A stretch of DNA of 5,223 nucleotides from contig JACQBB010000355.1 in NCBI GenBank assembly GCA_016194625.1, positions 1 through 5,223 on the forward strand, in the 5' to 3' direction. The stretch's first letter is position 1. Every line of letters begins with the position of its first letter. Source of the DNA: Elusimicrobiota bacterium (GTDB taxonomy: Bacteria > Elusimicrobiota > Elusimicrobia > UBA1565 > UBA9628). This document shows positions 5,133 through 5,223 of this stretch, one piece after another. Under the pieces are notes generated by a model. The model made no database searches, had not been told where the DNA came from, and was given only the letters and a program-made list of their open reading frames with translations. The position numbers were made by a program, and so were the translations under genes.

Positions 5133-5223
5133 CTACGGGCGCTCGTGGCGGAGCAGGCCGGAGCGGCGCGGGAGCGAGCCGGGGCCCTCCGAGAAGGAGG
5201 CCGGCACCGCGACCGCCGACGGC
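5133..5223 (-). CDS. Possible 3' end of an unidentified gene, cut by the window edge
   Basis: On the - strand the frame is open from the right edge for 29 codons to TAG at 5135-5133, ending in SGLLRHERP. All of these codons end in G or C, matching the strong third-position bias of the confirmed genes. One + strand frame shares that third position and is also open, but it has no start codon near and would run out of the tRNA promoter. The tail shows no recognisable motif, so no product can be named. It lies 9 bp upstream of the tRNA -35 box, consistent with a tRNA unit following an upstream gene in the same direction. Confidence 0.38.
   Translation of the reverse strand, partial: PSAVAVPASFSEGPGSLPRRSGLLRHERP

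Overview
This is a GC-rich window (by eye roughly two thirds G+C, with G or C at most third codon positions) from a Gram-negative bacterium that probably respires anaerobically or facultatively. The Gram-negative assignment rests on a predicted outer-membrane beta-barrel with its periplasmic decaheme cytochrome partner. The phylum cannot be fixed from the sequence alone.

Layout on the + strand. (1) The window opens inside hemA (glutamyl-tRNA reductase), missing about nine N-terminal residues. It ends at 1007 and is about 75-90 residues shorter than usual at the C-terminus. (2) A 105-bp gap (1008-1112), AT-richer than its flanks, carries a perfect FNR/CRP-type palindrome overlapping the hemA stop codon, a second degenerate copy 59 bp downstream, and a third half-copy. 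(3) A decaheme c-type cytochrome of the DmsE/MtrA family (1113-2069) is followed after only 3 bp by an MtrB/PioB-type outer-membrane barrel (2073-4058). The pair ends at a strong intrinsic terminator made from a 32-bp perfect palindrome. (4) A separately promoted gene (4174-4902) encodes a secreted protein with two OB-fold-like domains of NrfJ type joined by a Gly/Ala/His/Met linker. It ends in its own terminator.

On the - strand lies a complete tRNA-Ala(GGC) gene (5086 to 5011) with an encoded CCA, an extended -10 promoter and a GNRA-loop terminator that converges on the terminator of the preceding gene. Beyond the tRNA promoter, the right edge probably holds the 3' tail of an unidentified - strand gene.

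Functional reading: HemA commits glutamyl-tRNA to tetrapyrrole synthesis. The cytochrome beside it needs ten hemes per polypeptide, and the barrel would sheath that cytochrome to make an electron conduit across the outer membrane. The FNR-like sites suggest oxygen- or redox-dependent control. No extracellular MtrC/OmcA-type cytochrome or terminal reductase is visible, so neither the electron partner nor the direction of flow can be determined here. I found no CRISPR array, insertion sequence or phage gene.
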